Assembly: GCF_000166195.2 (NCBI RefSeq)
Contig: NZ_CM001403.1
Coordinates: 5,474,432-5,538,431 of the forward strand
DNA: 64,000 nucleotides
Direction of reading: 5' to 3'
DNA from: Mucilaginibacter paludis DSM 18603
GTDB lineage: Bacteria > Bacteroidota > Bacteroidia > Sphingobacteriales > Sphingobacteriaceae
A program made the position numbers and the translations under genes. Under the pieces are notes generated by a model that saw only the letters and a program-made list of their open reading frames with translations, was not told the origin of the DNA and did no database searches. Within the stretch, counting starts at the first letter, position 1. Each line of letters starts with the position of its first letter. This document shows positions 9,087 through 17,320 of this stretch, in pieces.

Positions 9087-9725
9087 TCAGCCTAATAAAA
9101 ACACCGTCATGCTGCGCGGGCCATGGGCACCCAACACCAGCGACTGCTCAATATCGGCAGTTTTTGATGGCCCAGCTATAAAGGTGCCAAAGCCATAGTG
9201 CTCCATAGCTATACGTTTATAGGCCTCGTGCATGGTAGGCACAACATCCTGGGCATTAATTACTACCGCCAGGTGCTGGCATATAAAAGGCAATACTCTT
9301 TGCCCCATTACTTGCTCGGTAACCCAAACGGCGCCATTTTCGGCCACGGCAAAGTGTGCCCTGATAACACTGAGTTCAATATCTTCCAGGGTGTGCGGGT
9401 CGATGATATTGCCGGTGTTCAGTTCGGCAATATCGTTCAACTCAGTAAGAGTACTTACAACGCGGTTTTCGGTGTTAAAGTGTTGCGGAATTAGTGCCTT
9501 GATCTCGTCAAAAGTGTTAACCTGGAATACTTTACCGCCAATAGTGGTTAGCGTGGTGATGAATTTTTCCTGTACGTTTACGGTATCGCCTGTTAAAAAG
9601 CCAATATCAGGTAGTTCAGACAATTCCGGCTGATTTTGAGCCACCGCGGCTAATATTTTTTCTCTGGCGCTACCTGCCCCTTGAACGGGGAGTTTGTTAG
9701 GCTGGCCTTTTATATTTTGATCCAT
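9087..9725 (-). CDS. lutC: Lactate utilisation protein LutC (LUD domain)
   Basis: A 212-residue LutC/YkgG-family protein. The LUD domain occupies most of it, with the family segments EVSL-like FAVAENGAVWV, the central HEAYKR and the C-terminal GPSKTADIEQSLVLGAHGPRS. The last is the signature that pairs with the LutB LUD domain. With LutA and LutB it forms the cytoplasmic iron-sulfur L-lactate dehydrogenase complex oxidising lactate to pyruvate. The gene lies 46 bases after lutB and 5 before the crotonase, in one minus-strand operon. Confidence 0.93.
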   Translation of the reverse strand: MDQNIKGQPNKLPVQGAGSAREKILAAVAQNQPELSELPDIGFLTGDTVNVQEKFITTLTTIGGKVFQVNTFDEIKALIPQHFNTENRVVSTLTELNDIAELNTGNIIDPHTLEDIELSVIRAHFAVAENGAVWVTEQVMGQRVLPFICQHLAVVINAQDVVPTMHEAYKRIAMEHYGFGTFIAGPSKTADIEQSLVLGAHGPRSMTVFLLG

Positions 9726-9771
9726 ATTTAATAATTGTTTTCTCCCTCAAAATATTCACCTTCCGGGGGGC

Positions 9772-11181
9772 TTAGGGAGTTTTTCTGTTCTTTTTGTACC
9801 ACTCACCAAACGATTCATCGGGTGGTTTAGGCATATCGCGCTGCTTATACCAAGGGTTCAGTTTGTTATTCACTGCAAAAGGTGCCACCTTCATTACCCA
9901 ACGCCCGGCTTTACCTGCAAGGTGGTAGGCGGTGGGAGATGCCAGCGTTGTGGCCATAGCCTGCATACTTAACTTTTTAGCAGTAGGCGCGTAGCCGTTT
10001 TTCACAATAACCTGTCGCCATTTATAAAGCTGGTCGTGAATGTCGATTTTTACCGGGCATACGTTTGAGCACGAACCGCAAAGCGTTGATGCGAAAGGCA
10101 GATCGGCATATTCTTTCATATCCAGGTTTGGGGCCAAAATAGCACCTATAGGGCCCGATATGGCATTGTGGTAGCTGTGCCCTCCGCTACGGCGGTAAAC
10201 AGGGCAGGTATTCATACAGGCACCGCAACGGATACACTTTAACGAGTTACGAAACTCTTCGCGGCCTAATTGTACTGTGCGGCCATTATCAACAATAATA
10301 ATGTGCATCTCCTGGCCTTCGCGCGGTTTGGCAAAATGGCTGGAATAGGTGGTAATGGGCTGGCCGGTAGCGCTGCGGGTTAGCAAGCGCAAAAATACGC
10401 CCAGGTGTTTCCTTTCGGGGATGATCTTCTCGATACCCATGCTGGCAATGTGGATATCGCTGAGGTGTGCGCCCATATCCGCGTTACCTTCGTTGGTGCA
10501 AACCACAAATTCGCCGGTTTCGGCAATAGCGAAGTTTACACCGGTTAGGGCCACTTTGCGTGTTAAAAATGTTTCGCGCAGGTGGTGGCGGGCTGTCTCT
10601 GTTAAAAACTGCGGATCGGCATTACCTGCCGGGGTACCCAAATACTGATGAAAAAGTTCGCCTATTTCTTCTTTCTTTTTGTGGATACAAGGTAATACAA
10701 TATGGCTTGGCGGTTCTTTAGCCAATTGCACAATCCGTTCACCTAAGTCCGAATCTATCACATCAATACCCTGCTCGGCAAGGTACTCGTTCAGGTGCAA
10801 CTCCTCGGTCAGCATGGATTTGCTTTTCACCATCCGGGTAACATTGTGTTTAGTGATCAGCGCATGCACTATCTTATTATGTTCGGCAGCATTGATGGCC
10901 CAATGTACCACAATTCCGTTAGCCTGGGCATTGGCTTCAAATTGCTGCAGGTAGGTATGCAGGTTTGATAATACGTTGTGTTTTATTTTAGAGGCAGTTT
11001 CGCGCAGGGCTTCCCATTCGGGTATCTTATGTACAGATAAATCTCGTTTTGCCCGTATCCACCATAAAGTTTCGTCGTGCCAGTTAACCCGGTCCTCATC
11101 CTTATTAAAAATTTCGGCCAAAGCCGCGTGGTCAAGGTGGGGTTTTTTATCTGGATGTGTTTGTACGTCTTGTTCCATCAA
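9772..11181 (-). CDS. lutB: Lactate utilisation iron-sulfur protein LutB
   Basis: A 469-residue protein with an N-terminal LUD domain (about 60-300; KSKSMLTEELHLN and ANTGEF-like AIAETGEFV segments) and a C-terminal ferredoxin-type module. Two [4Fe-4S] motifs are intact: CIRCGACMNTCPVYRR and CGSCSNVCPVKIDIH. Length and order match LutB/YkgF. The stop codon lies inside a GC-rich repeat (CTCCCTAAGCCCCCCGG), so the final TP residues are repeat-encoded. It is 8 bases from lutA and 46 from lutC. Confidence 0.95.
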   Translation of the reverse strand: MMEQDVQTHPDKKPHLDHAALAEIFNKDEDRVNWHDETLWWIRAKRDLSVHKIPEWEALRETASKIKHNVLSNLHTYLQQFEANAQANGIVVHWAINAAEHNKIVHALITKHNVTRMVKSKSMLTEELHLNEYLAEQGIDVIDSDLGERIVQLAKEPPSHIVLPCIHKKKEEIGELFHQYLGTPAGNADPQFLTETARHHLRETFLTRKVALTGVNFAIAETGEFVVCTNEGNADMGAHLSDIHIASMGIEKIIPERKHLGVFLRLLTRSATGQPITTYSSHFAKPREGQEMHIIIVDNGRTVQLGREEFRNSLKCIRCGACMNTCPVYRRSGGHSYHNAISGPIGAILAPNLDMKEYADLPFASTLCGSCSNVCPVKIDIHDQLYKWRQVIVKNGYAPTAKKLSMQAMATTLASPTAYHLAGKAGRWVMKVAPFAVNNKLNPWYKQRDMPKPPDESFGEWYKKNRKTP

Positions 11182-11189
11182 ATTAAATT

Positions 11190-11936
11190 TTATTTGGTCT
11201 GTGGGCCTCCATTCAAAATTTCGGCAATGTGCAATACCTTCACCTTGCTGCCTTCACGGTTTAAAATTCCTTCCATGTGCATCAGGCAGCTCATATCAAC
11301 ACCGGTAATATATTCGGCGCCATGGCTTAAGTGGTCGGCAACACGGTCTTTGCCCATTTTTACAGATACAGCTTCTTCGGCAACGCAAAATGTACCTCCA
11401 AAACCACAACATTCATCCACCCGGTTCAAGGGTACAATCTCTATACCTTCAACCATATTTAAAAGGCTGCCCGGCTTTGAGTAGTAGGGCTCTACCAGTT
11501 CGCTCATTTGCGACAGGTGTAAACCGCGTTGCCCGTGGCAGCTTTGATGTACGCCAACTTTGTGCGGAAACTTCGCCGGCAGCGATTTTACTTTCAGAAC
11601 GTCTGTAAGGAAAGAGGTAAGCTCATATATTTTATGACTTACCGACGCCGCCTTTTCGGGCTGACTATCGTCATGAATATGATCTTTAATGTGCAATACG
11701 CAGCTTCCCGAAGGCGCTACAATATAGTCAAACTCGGCAAAATTCTTAATGAAAAGCTCATTACAGCCGCCCGTTAAATGCTCAAAGCCCGAGTTAGCCA
11801 TGGGTTGGCCACAACAAGTTTGTTTTTGCGGATAAACTACATTTACACCTAATTTTTCGAGTAATTGCAAAGTGGCGATAGCGGCGCCAGGATAAAACTG
11901 ATCTACATAACAAGGAATGAACAGCCCTACTGTCAT
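11190..11936 (-). CDS. lutA: Lactate utilisation Fe-S oxidoreductase LutA
   Basis: A 248-residue protein made of two CCG domains, the cysteine-rich module of heterodisulfide reductase subunit B and glycolate oxidase GlcF. The motifs TCCGQPMANSGF and ECCGFGGTFC are intact, and further cysteines stand in APSGSCVLH and VDMSCLMHMEG. It starts at MTVGLFIPCYVDQFYP as in LutA/YkgE. As the first gene of the lut operon it follows a well-spaced promoter at 11968-11999. Confidence 0.95.
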   Translation of the reverse strand: MTVGLFIPCYVDQFYPGAAIATLQLLEKLGVNVVYPQKQTCCGQPMANSGFEHLTGGCNELFIKNFAEFDYIVAPSGSCVLHIKDHIHDDSQPEKAASVSHKIYELTSFLTDVLKVKSLPAKFPHKVGVHQSCHGQRGLHLSQMSELVEPYYSKPGSLLNMVEGIEIVPLNRVDECCGFGGTFCVAEEAVSVKMGKDRVADHLSHGAEYITGVDMSCLMHMEGILNREGSKVKVLHIAEILNGGPQTK

Positions 11937-11967
11937 AAATAAATACGGGTTTAAATTGCCCTTAATG

Positions 11968-11999
11968 CAAAGGCAACAGGTAAATATTGATAAGCAAAA
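11968..11999 (-). promoter_or_regulatory. Promoter of the lutABC-crotonase operon
   Basis: On the minus strand TTTTG (11995-11999) is followed by exactly 19 bases and then TGCCTTTG (11968-11975), one mismatch from the Bacteroidota -7 box TAnnTTTG. This is the expected spacing of the sigma-ABfr promoter and would start the transcript about 30 bases before the lutA ATG. No operator palindrome was recognised here. Confidence 0.55.
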
Positions 12000-12126
12000 A
12001 TAGCGTTTAATAGGTAAGTTTTAAGATTTACGATAAAAACTATCTGCATAACACTTATCACAATTTTTTTTTGTATTGCTTTGGCGGTATCTGAAACATT
12101 TTGCCTCAATAAGGTATTTGTAATAT

Positions 12127-12513
12127 ATGGTATTAAATACACAAATTGTTTGGCTGTTTATTTTGGCTATCCCTATAGCCTGCATAGCGTGGACGGTTAC
12201 CCACGAAGAAGTTTTTAGGGAACCCAGGGAATATTGCGTGAAGCGATGCCACGAAGCCAAAAGCATAGCCGTACGCAAGTTTTTTTACCTGTTTACCTGC
12301 GAATATTGTTTTAGCCATTACGTAACCATTTTAATGCTGATTATTACCGGTTATCACTTATTGTTTGACGACTGGCGCGGATATCTTATTGCCGGTTTCG
12401 CACTGGTGTTTGTGGCCAACGTGTACATGAGTTTATTTGCCCTGATACGCATTGACCTGAAAAAAGTGAGGTTGGAAGCTGAGAATGAAGAGAGTAAAAA
12501 AGAGAAAATTTAA
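12127..12513 (+). CDS. Unknown Cys-rich membrane protein
   Basis: A 128-residue protein I do not recognise with confidence. It has three hydrophobic segments (about 5-22, 63-80, 86-108) and a charged C-terminal tail rich in Glu and Lys. Between the first two segments lie two cysteine pairs with neighbouring histidines, C37-x3-C41-H42 and C58-x2-C61-x2-H64, which could bind a metal or form disulfides. It is divergent from the lut operon. The ATG at 12127 gives a sensible N-terminal membrane helix. The Cys pattern next to a membrane recalls DUF1360-like proteins, but that is a weak resemblance. Confidence 0.7.
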   Translation: MVLNTQIVWLFILAIPIACIAWTVTHEEVFREPREYCVKRCHEAKSIAVRKFFYLFTCEYCFSHYVTILMLIITGYHLLFDDWRGYLIAGFALVFVANVYMSLFALIRIDLKKVRLEAENEESKKEKI

Positions 12514-12558
12514 CTTAGCGTAACAATTGATTTTTAGTTGCATATATGTGTAACTAAA

Positions 12559-13023
12559 TTATAATGCATCCGCTTTGTTGCTATTGGGCTTATCAACGGG
12601 ATCAAAGGTAACCTTCCAGCTGATTCCAAATTTATCGGTAACTATTCCAAAAGTTGTACTCCAAAAAGTTTGGGCTATAGGCAATGTTATTTTTCCTCCT
12701 ATAGATAGGTCGTCAAATATCCGATAGGCATCTGCCTCATTTTCGGTGCTTATATAGAGGAAAAAGTTGTTTGTAAAAGTATCTTTTGATTTTTCGTAAG
12801 TTTCCACGCTATCATTGCCCATCAAAATGGTTTCATCGTTAATTTTTAAAGTGGCATGCATAACTTGGTCATCGGTAGAACCCGGAAAGAATTGTCTGGT
12901 TGTTTGAGGAGCATCTTTATAACGTCCCATGAATAAAATCTCACCCGAGAAAATTTTTTTATAAAAAAGAAAAGCCTCTTCGCAATTGTCTTTAAAAACC
13001 AGGTAGGGATTTAGTTTAATCAT
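12559..13023 (-). CDS. PhnB-like VOC-family protein
   Basis: A 154-residue single-copy glyoxalase/VOC-fold protein of the PhnB/3-demethylubiquinone type. Two beta-alpha-beta-beta-beta modules are suggested by LNPYLVFKDNCEEAFLFYKK at the start and the second module from about residue 75. The usual C-terminal signature is present as FWSTTFGIVTDKFGISWKV. Such proteins are common in Bacteroidota, and the true substrate is unknown. It stands alone between a divergent small membrane gene and the TPR kinase. Confidence 0.88.
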   Translation of the reverse strand: MIKLNPYLVFKDNCEEAFLFYKKIFSGEILFMGRYKDAPQTTRQFFPGSTDDQVMHATLKINDETILMGNDSVETYEKSKDTFTNNFFLYISTENEADAYRIFDDLSIGGKITLPIAQTFWSTTFGIVTDKFGISWKVTFDPVDKPNSNKADAL

Positions 13024-13181
13024 AATTTTATTCTGATTCAGGTAAAAGAAATTTATGAGTAAATATATAAATAAAATAAGCCATTAAATGGGTTACAAGC
13101 TGTATTTGTGGTAAGGTATCGTTTTTAAATTGTGTTTTTTTAATCGTTCTCCACGCGGTATAAATATCAATAAATTGATGG

Positions 13182-15110
13182 CTAATTTATTGATAATTCT
13201 GTTGATGGCAGGTTGAAGTAGAAAGTACTCCCTATACCAGCGTTTGATTTGATATTGAGCCTCCCGCCGTTTACTTCAATCAGCTCGCGGCAAAGGAGCA
13301 ACCCAATCCCGGTGCCTTGTTCGCCCATGGTGCCCGGTTTTGAGAAGTGTGTATTGGCCGATAAAATTCGCATGATTTCCTCGTCGGTAATGCCGATACC
13401 AGTATCAGTGACGCTGATGATCAGCTGGTTTTTATCACGTTCAACAGTGATAGCTATTTCGCCGCCTTCCCCTGTAAATTTGATGGCATTGCTTATTAGG
13501 TTGTTAAGGATAACTTTCAGGTGATTTTCGTCGCACCAAACTAAAGTATCCACGCCAATATGATGTTGGACGCTGATATTTTTCTGGTCCAGTAAATGTC
13601 TGAAAATTTGCTCAGACTCGCGAATAACCGGCATCAGATCAATAGATTTGGCCTGGATACGTTCAATGCCCCTGATTTGTCTGTCGGCCCAGATCAGTAG
13701 GTTCGACAAGGTTAACTCGGCGCTTTTTATAACCGGGTTAATGGTTTTCATCAAGAAACTAATCTCTTCATTTGATATATTTCCATCATCAAACATATCC
13801 GTTAAGTTCCGCAGGTTTTGTATCGGGCTGCGCAAATCATGCCCTATAATAGCCAGTAACTTATTTTTAAACCCATTTAATTCCTCCAGATTACGCGCTT
13901 GCGATTCTATTAGTTGCGATTGAGCCAGGGTAGCCTGTTGTCTGTCGCGCAGTTTTGTAGCCAGGTTGTTTTTTTGCCGATAATAAAAATAAACGATATA
14001 TAGCGCTACGGATAATAAAATTAACGAAGCGGATAAAGTAATGATTAAATTTTGCTGAGAATGGAGATGGATATCATTCTCTTTAGCTTGTTGCTTTATC
14101 ATATTGATGCCTTGCAACCCAGCATTAAGCTCAAAGTAGTCCCGCATGATCTGCGAGTTGTTGTGTATTACCGAGTTGTACCTTTCCTCCTGGAATAAAT
14201 TGAATTGTCTTTCAAAATACAAAACTCGTTTATAGTTGTGCCTGGCATCATAAGCGGCAATGATCGCCTTAAAGGATTTGCTTTTCAAATCCATAATACC
14301 CAAGGTATCGCTCATCGCCAGGGCTTGCGTGGCAAATCTGATTGCACTGCGCTGGTGGCCATTGTGTAACAAAATACCTGATTTTTCAACAAACGAAGAT
14401 GCCCGTAAACGTTTATTGTTAACCAGGTAACTCATTTGTATGGCTTTATCGCAATATTTCAGCGCTTTGCTATATTGATTTTGAGCCAAATAAATGTTTG
14501 CCAGCCTGTTGTAAAGAATAGCCTCCGTATCGGTGTCTTTTACACTTTTGCAAATTTTCATCATCCTATCTACAGCAAAAAGTGCTTTGTTAAACTCTTT
14601 TCGTTTTAAATACAAATAGGACAGGTGAACTATAACATCTTTTGATTTCGCTGGGTCGGTACCGGCTTCTTCGCGGGCTTTTTCCAAATAATGTGACGCC
14701 GATTTATAATCCTTTAAATCTGTATATATCCGTCCTATATAACAGTAGCAACTTGAAAGCTGCAACCTGTCATGCCTGAAATATTTCAAAGCGGTATCAA
14801 TATACAGTAAGCCGATGATATAATAAGATTGCGACCAATAAGTTATCCCGATGTTTAAAAAGCTTTGGCCTATGCCTTTTTTATAGTTAATTGTTTTAGA
14901 ACATAACAGGGCCTTGGCTGATAGTTTGCGCGCATAGGCCGGGTCTGAAAGATAAATATCCCGCGAAAGCGTGTTTATTTTATCAATACTATCAGTAGGT
15001 AACTGATTTTTGACCACCGCAGTAGGCGAATAGTTTGCAACGCCAGCAATGCAAAAAGCTTTTTGCTGTAAAAAAAACACAGCAAAAAGTAAAAGCTGCG
15101 AAAATTTCAT
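13182..15110 (-). CDS. TPR-containing sensor histidine kinase
   Basis: A 642-residue membrane kinase. A signal peptide (about 1-22, ending FCIAG) leads into a periplasmic array of tetratricopeptide repeats (about 60-320; for example KALKYCDKAIQMSYLV). One membrane helix follows at about 355-378, then a coiled coil. HisKA has His424 in LAIIGHDLRSP, and the HATPase domain has NLISNAIKFT, VTDTGIGIT and GTGIGLLLCREL. No receiver domain and no response regulator is adjacent, so it is an orphan. This is a common Bacteroidota design in which the TPR region probably senses peptide or protein ligands. Confidence 0.93.
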   Translation of the reverse strand: MKFSQLLLFAVFFLQQKAFCIAGVANYSPTAVVKNQLPTDSIDKINTLSRDIYLSDPAYARKLSAKALLCSKTINYKKGIGQSFLNIGITYWSQSYYIIGLLYIDTALKYFRHDRLQLSSCYCYIGRIYTDLKDYKSASHYLEKAREEAGTDPAKSKDVIVHLSYLYLKRKEFNKALFAVDRMMKICKSVKDTDTEAILYNRLANIYLAQNQYSKALKYCDKAIQMSYLVNNKRLRASSFVEKSGILLHNGHQRSAIRFATQALAMSDTLGIMDLKSKSFKAIIAAYDARHNYKRVLYFERQFNLFQEERYNSVIHNNSQIMRDYFELNAGLQGINMIKQQAKENDIHLHSQQNLIITLSASLILLSVALYIVYFYYRQKNNLATKLRDRQQATLAQSQLIESQARNLEELNGFKNKLLAIIGHDLRSPIQNLRNLTDMFDDGNISNEEISFLMKTINPVIKSAELTLSNLLIWADRQIRGIERIQAKSIDLMPVIRESEQIFRHLLDQKNISVQHHIGVDTLVWCDENHLKVILNNLISNAIKFTGEGGEIAITVERDKNQLIISVTDTGIGITDEEIMRILSANTHFSKPGTMGEQGTGIGLLLCRELIEVNGGRLNIKSNAGIGSTFYFNLPSTELSIN

Positions 15111-15204
15111 TAATTAGGGGTTATATTTATACATTTAGCATGTACAATATAAGAATATTATTAAAGGTTAAAAAAATTTCTTAGATAGTGTGCAAATTAT
15201 CGCA

Positions 15205-15771
15205 CTATCTAATATCAACGGCCAGTTTGCAGCGTTCGCCTACCAGCAAGTGTTCGTATTTTTCGTAATTTAAGGGTGCCTTAATCTGCTCAACCTCTTG
15301 CCGGTAGTTTTGGCGCAGCTCTTTACGGCGGATGGCCTCCACAAAACGGCGCACCTCATTTTGGCTCTCTAATATTAAGCCAGGTACCTGGGTAGGTAAA
15401 TTAAACTCATTTTTAGCAACCATGGTAAAATAACTGGTATTGGTATGGTTGGTAGAATTGTTTTTTACATTTTCAGATACTACACGGATACCCACTACCA
15501 ATGATGTGTTGCCTACGTAATTTACTGATGCCATTAAAGAAACAAGTTCTCCAACTTCTATAGGCGCTAAAAAATCAACTGTATCAATGGATGCGGTTAC
15601 GCAATAATTGCCCGCATGTTTTGCGGCGCATACATAGGCTACTTTATCCATCAATGAAAGTAAAATTCCGCCATGTATTTTACCGCCAAAATTGGAGTAA
15701 GAGGGGATCATCAACTCGGTGATGGTAGTTTCTGATAAACGTACGGGCTTGAAGTGTAAAGGTTCTGGCAT
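15205..15771 (-). CDS. Acyl-CoA thioesterase, hotdog fold
   Basis: A 188-residue YciA/BFIT-type acyl-CoA hydrolase. The hotdog signature is in the first half: GGKIHGGILLSLMDKVAY, with the conserved H-G-G and an acidic residue, followed by VDFLAPIEVGELVSL. The C-terminal 50 residues are charged and helical. Family members hydrolyse medium- or long-chain acyl-CoA in the cytoplasm; the chain length preferred here is unknown. It is monocistronic, with 461 bases of non-coding DNA upstream. Confidence 0.9.
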   Translation of the reverse strand: MPEPLHFKPVRLSETTITELMIPSYSNFGGKIHGGILLSLMDKVAYVCAAKHAGNYCVTASIDTVDFLAPIEVGELVSLMASVNYVGNTSLVVGIRVVSENVKNNSTNHTNTSYFTMVAKNEFNLPTQVPGLILESQNEVRRFVEAIRRKELRQNYRQEVEQIKAPLNYEKYEHLLVGERCKLAVDIR

Positions 15772-16232
15772 AATTTGTTTTTTGTGAAAACGGAATTGCT
15801 TCGTTGTGTAAATTTTGATGCTTACTAATTTAAAGTGTTATATAGTTTTACTTTATCGCCATTTTTAAATGAACTATAAATATAAAGCGTATTTATTAAA
15901 CTACCTGCTTAAAGCACTTCAATACGGGCTTATCAAACCAAATTGCATATGAATAGCTTATTTTTAGCTTTATTGCAACAATTGCATGACAATCAAATAT
16001 TGATTAAACTTCGTAGTAATTTCACAGTCATTAAGCTGGTTAGCCGATTTATAAACTCCAAAAGTAACACCTTTCAATAAATGTGAGGTGATGCTTGGGT
16101 AAATAATAGTAGAGCGTTTAATAAGGGGTTAAACTTAACAAAGTAAAAAAAGTTTGTGTAGCTCAAGCAATAACGGTCAGCATCAACTGCTTTATAACAG
16201 CTATCAATCGAATATATACATAAAACAGAACA
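15772..16232. other. 461-base intergenic region between divergent genes
   Basis: An AT-rich stretch between the thioesterase (minus) and the Gly-rich secreted protein (plus). I see no convincing ORF, RNA gene, long palindrome or repeat of the window's families. It must hold both promoters, but no confident -33/-7 pair was found. Confidence 0.5.
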
Positions 16233-17117
16233 ATGATAAAAAGAGCATTATATTTAATAAAAACTACTTTGCCTATGCTGTTAATGATGGGCCTATGTGT
16301 TTCTGTAAAAGCTCAAAAAGTAAATGCCGTGCAGGAGGGTAGCCTACTTGCACCTCAAAAAGTTAAAATTGACGCCAAACTTGACGAATGGGGAGATAAC
16401 CTGCAGGCTTACAATAAAACTACAAAGTTATGGTATACGATAGCTAATGATGATAAAAACCTTTATCTCGTTATCAAATCAACCGATCAGATCAATACTT
16501 CAAAGATTATGGGTGGTGGCGTTACGCTTACCATCAATACTGCCGGTAAGAAAAAGGAAGAAAATGCCTACAGTATTACCTTCCCTATATTGCCACGGGC
16601 AAGCATGCGGGGTTTACGCAGGCCACGTGGCTCAAACGCAAACACCGTGATGGATTCTGCATCCTTAGCCGAAGCCGCGATAGCCCGTAAGCAAGCCATA
16701 GCTGCCATCAAAGAGATAAGCGTGCTTGGATTTAAAGATATTACTGATACCCTGATCTCTATTTACAACGAATACGGGATAAAGGCCGCGCCAGGTTATG
16801 ATGACAAAGCAAATTTTCAGTTTGAGTTGGCCGTTCCGCTTAAATTACTCGCCTTATCTGCAAGTTCGCCGAAAGAGTTTGCTTATAACCTTAAAGTGAA
16901 CGGCATACAATTTGGCGGCGGCCCTGCTAACCGGGGTGGCGGCGGTAACGGAGGATTTGCCGGTGGCGGCCGTAATGGAGGCGGTGGCCGTAACGGTGGT
17001 GGCTTCGGCGGCGGCGGATTTGGTGGTGGCGGCAATTTTGGTGGCGGTGATAATGGCATGAACGAAATGCTGAGCCCTACCGATTTTTGGGGTAAATATA
17101 CGTTGGCGAAAAAGTAA
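16233..17117 (+). CDS. Secreted Gly-rich protein with CBM9-like domain
   Basis: A 294-residue exported protein. A signal peptide covers about residues 1-27 (to SVKAQ). Residues 40-235 contain KIDAKLDEWGD followed by ANDDKNLYLVIKSTD, the opening pattern of CBM9-like/DOMON-type beta-sandwich domains. Residues 225-285 are a low-complexity run of Gly with Asn, Arg and Phe, ending in DFWGKYTLAKK. The Gly-rich run could be a flexible or aggregation-prone segment. The next gene, 203 bases on, encodes an outer-membrane barrel protein that also carries a Gly/Ser-rich loop, so the two may act together at the cell surface. The function is unknown. Confidence 0.75.
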   Translation: MIKRALYLIKTTLPMLLMMGLCVSVKAQKVNAVQEGSLLAPQKVKIDAKLDEWGDNLQAYNKTTKLWYTIANDDKNLYLVIKSTDQINTSKIMGGGVTLTINTAGKKKEENAYSITFPILPRASMRGLRRPRGSNANTVMDSASLAEAAIARKQAIAAIKEISVLGFKDITDTLISIYNEYGIKAAPGYDDKANFQFELAVPLKLLALSASSPKEFAYNLKVNGIQFGGGPANRGGGGNGGFAGGGRNGGGGRNGGGFGGGGFGGGGNFGGGDNGMNEMLSPTDFWGKYTLAKK

Positions 17118-17320
17118 ATGCCAGTACCGTCCTTTTGCCAGAGCAGTATCATTGAGAAATTGCTGCTCCGCGCGTAGTGTCGCCTGAAGAAACTACACCA
17201 CCGTATTTTAAAGCGATGAGTTTTAGCTTAGCGCTGCTGAACGATAAGATTTAAGCTTAATAACAAACAATCAACAACTATATCACCCATAACACAACCA
17301 ACCTTAGTCACAATTTACAA

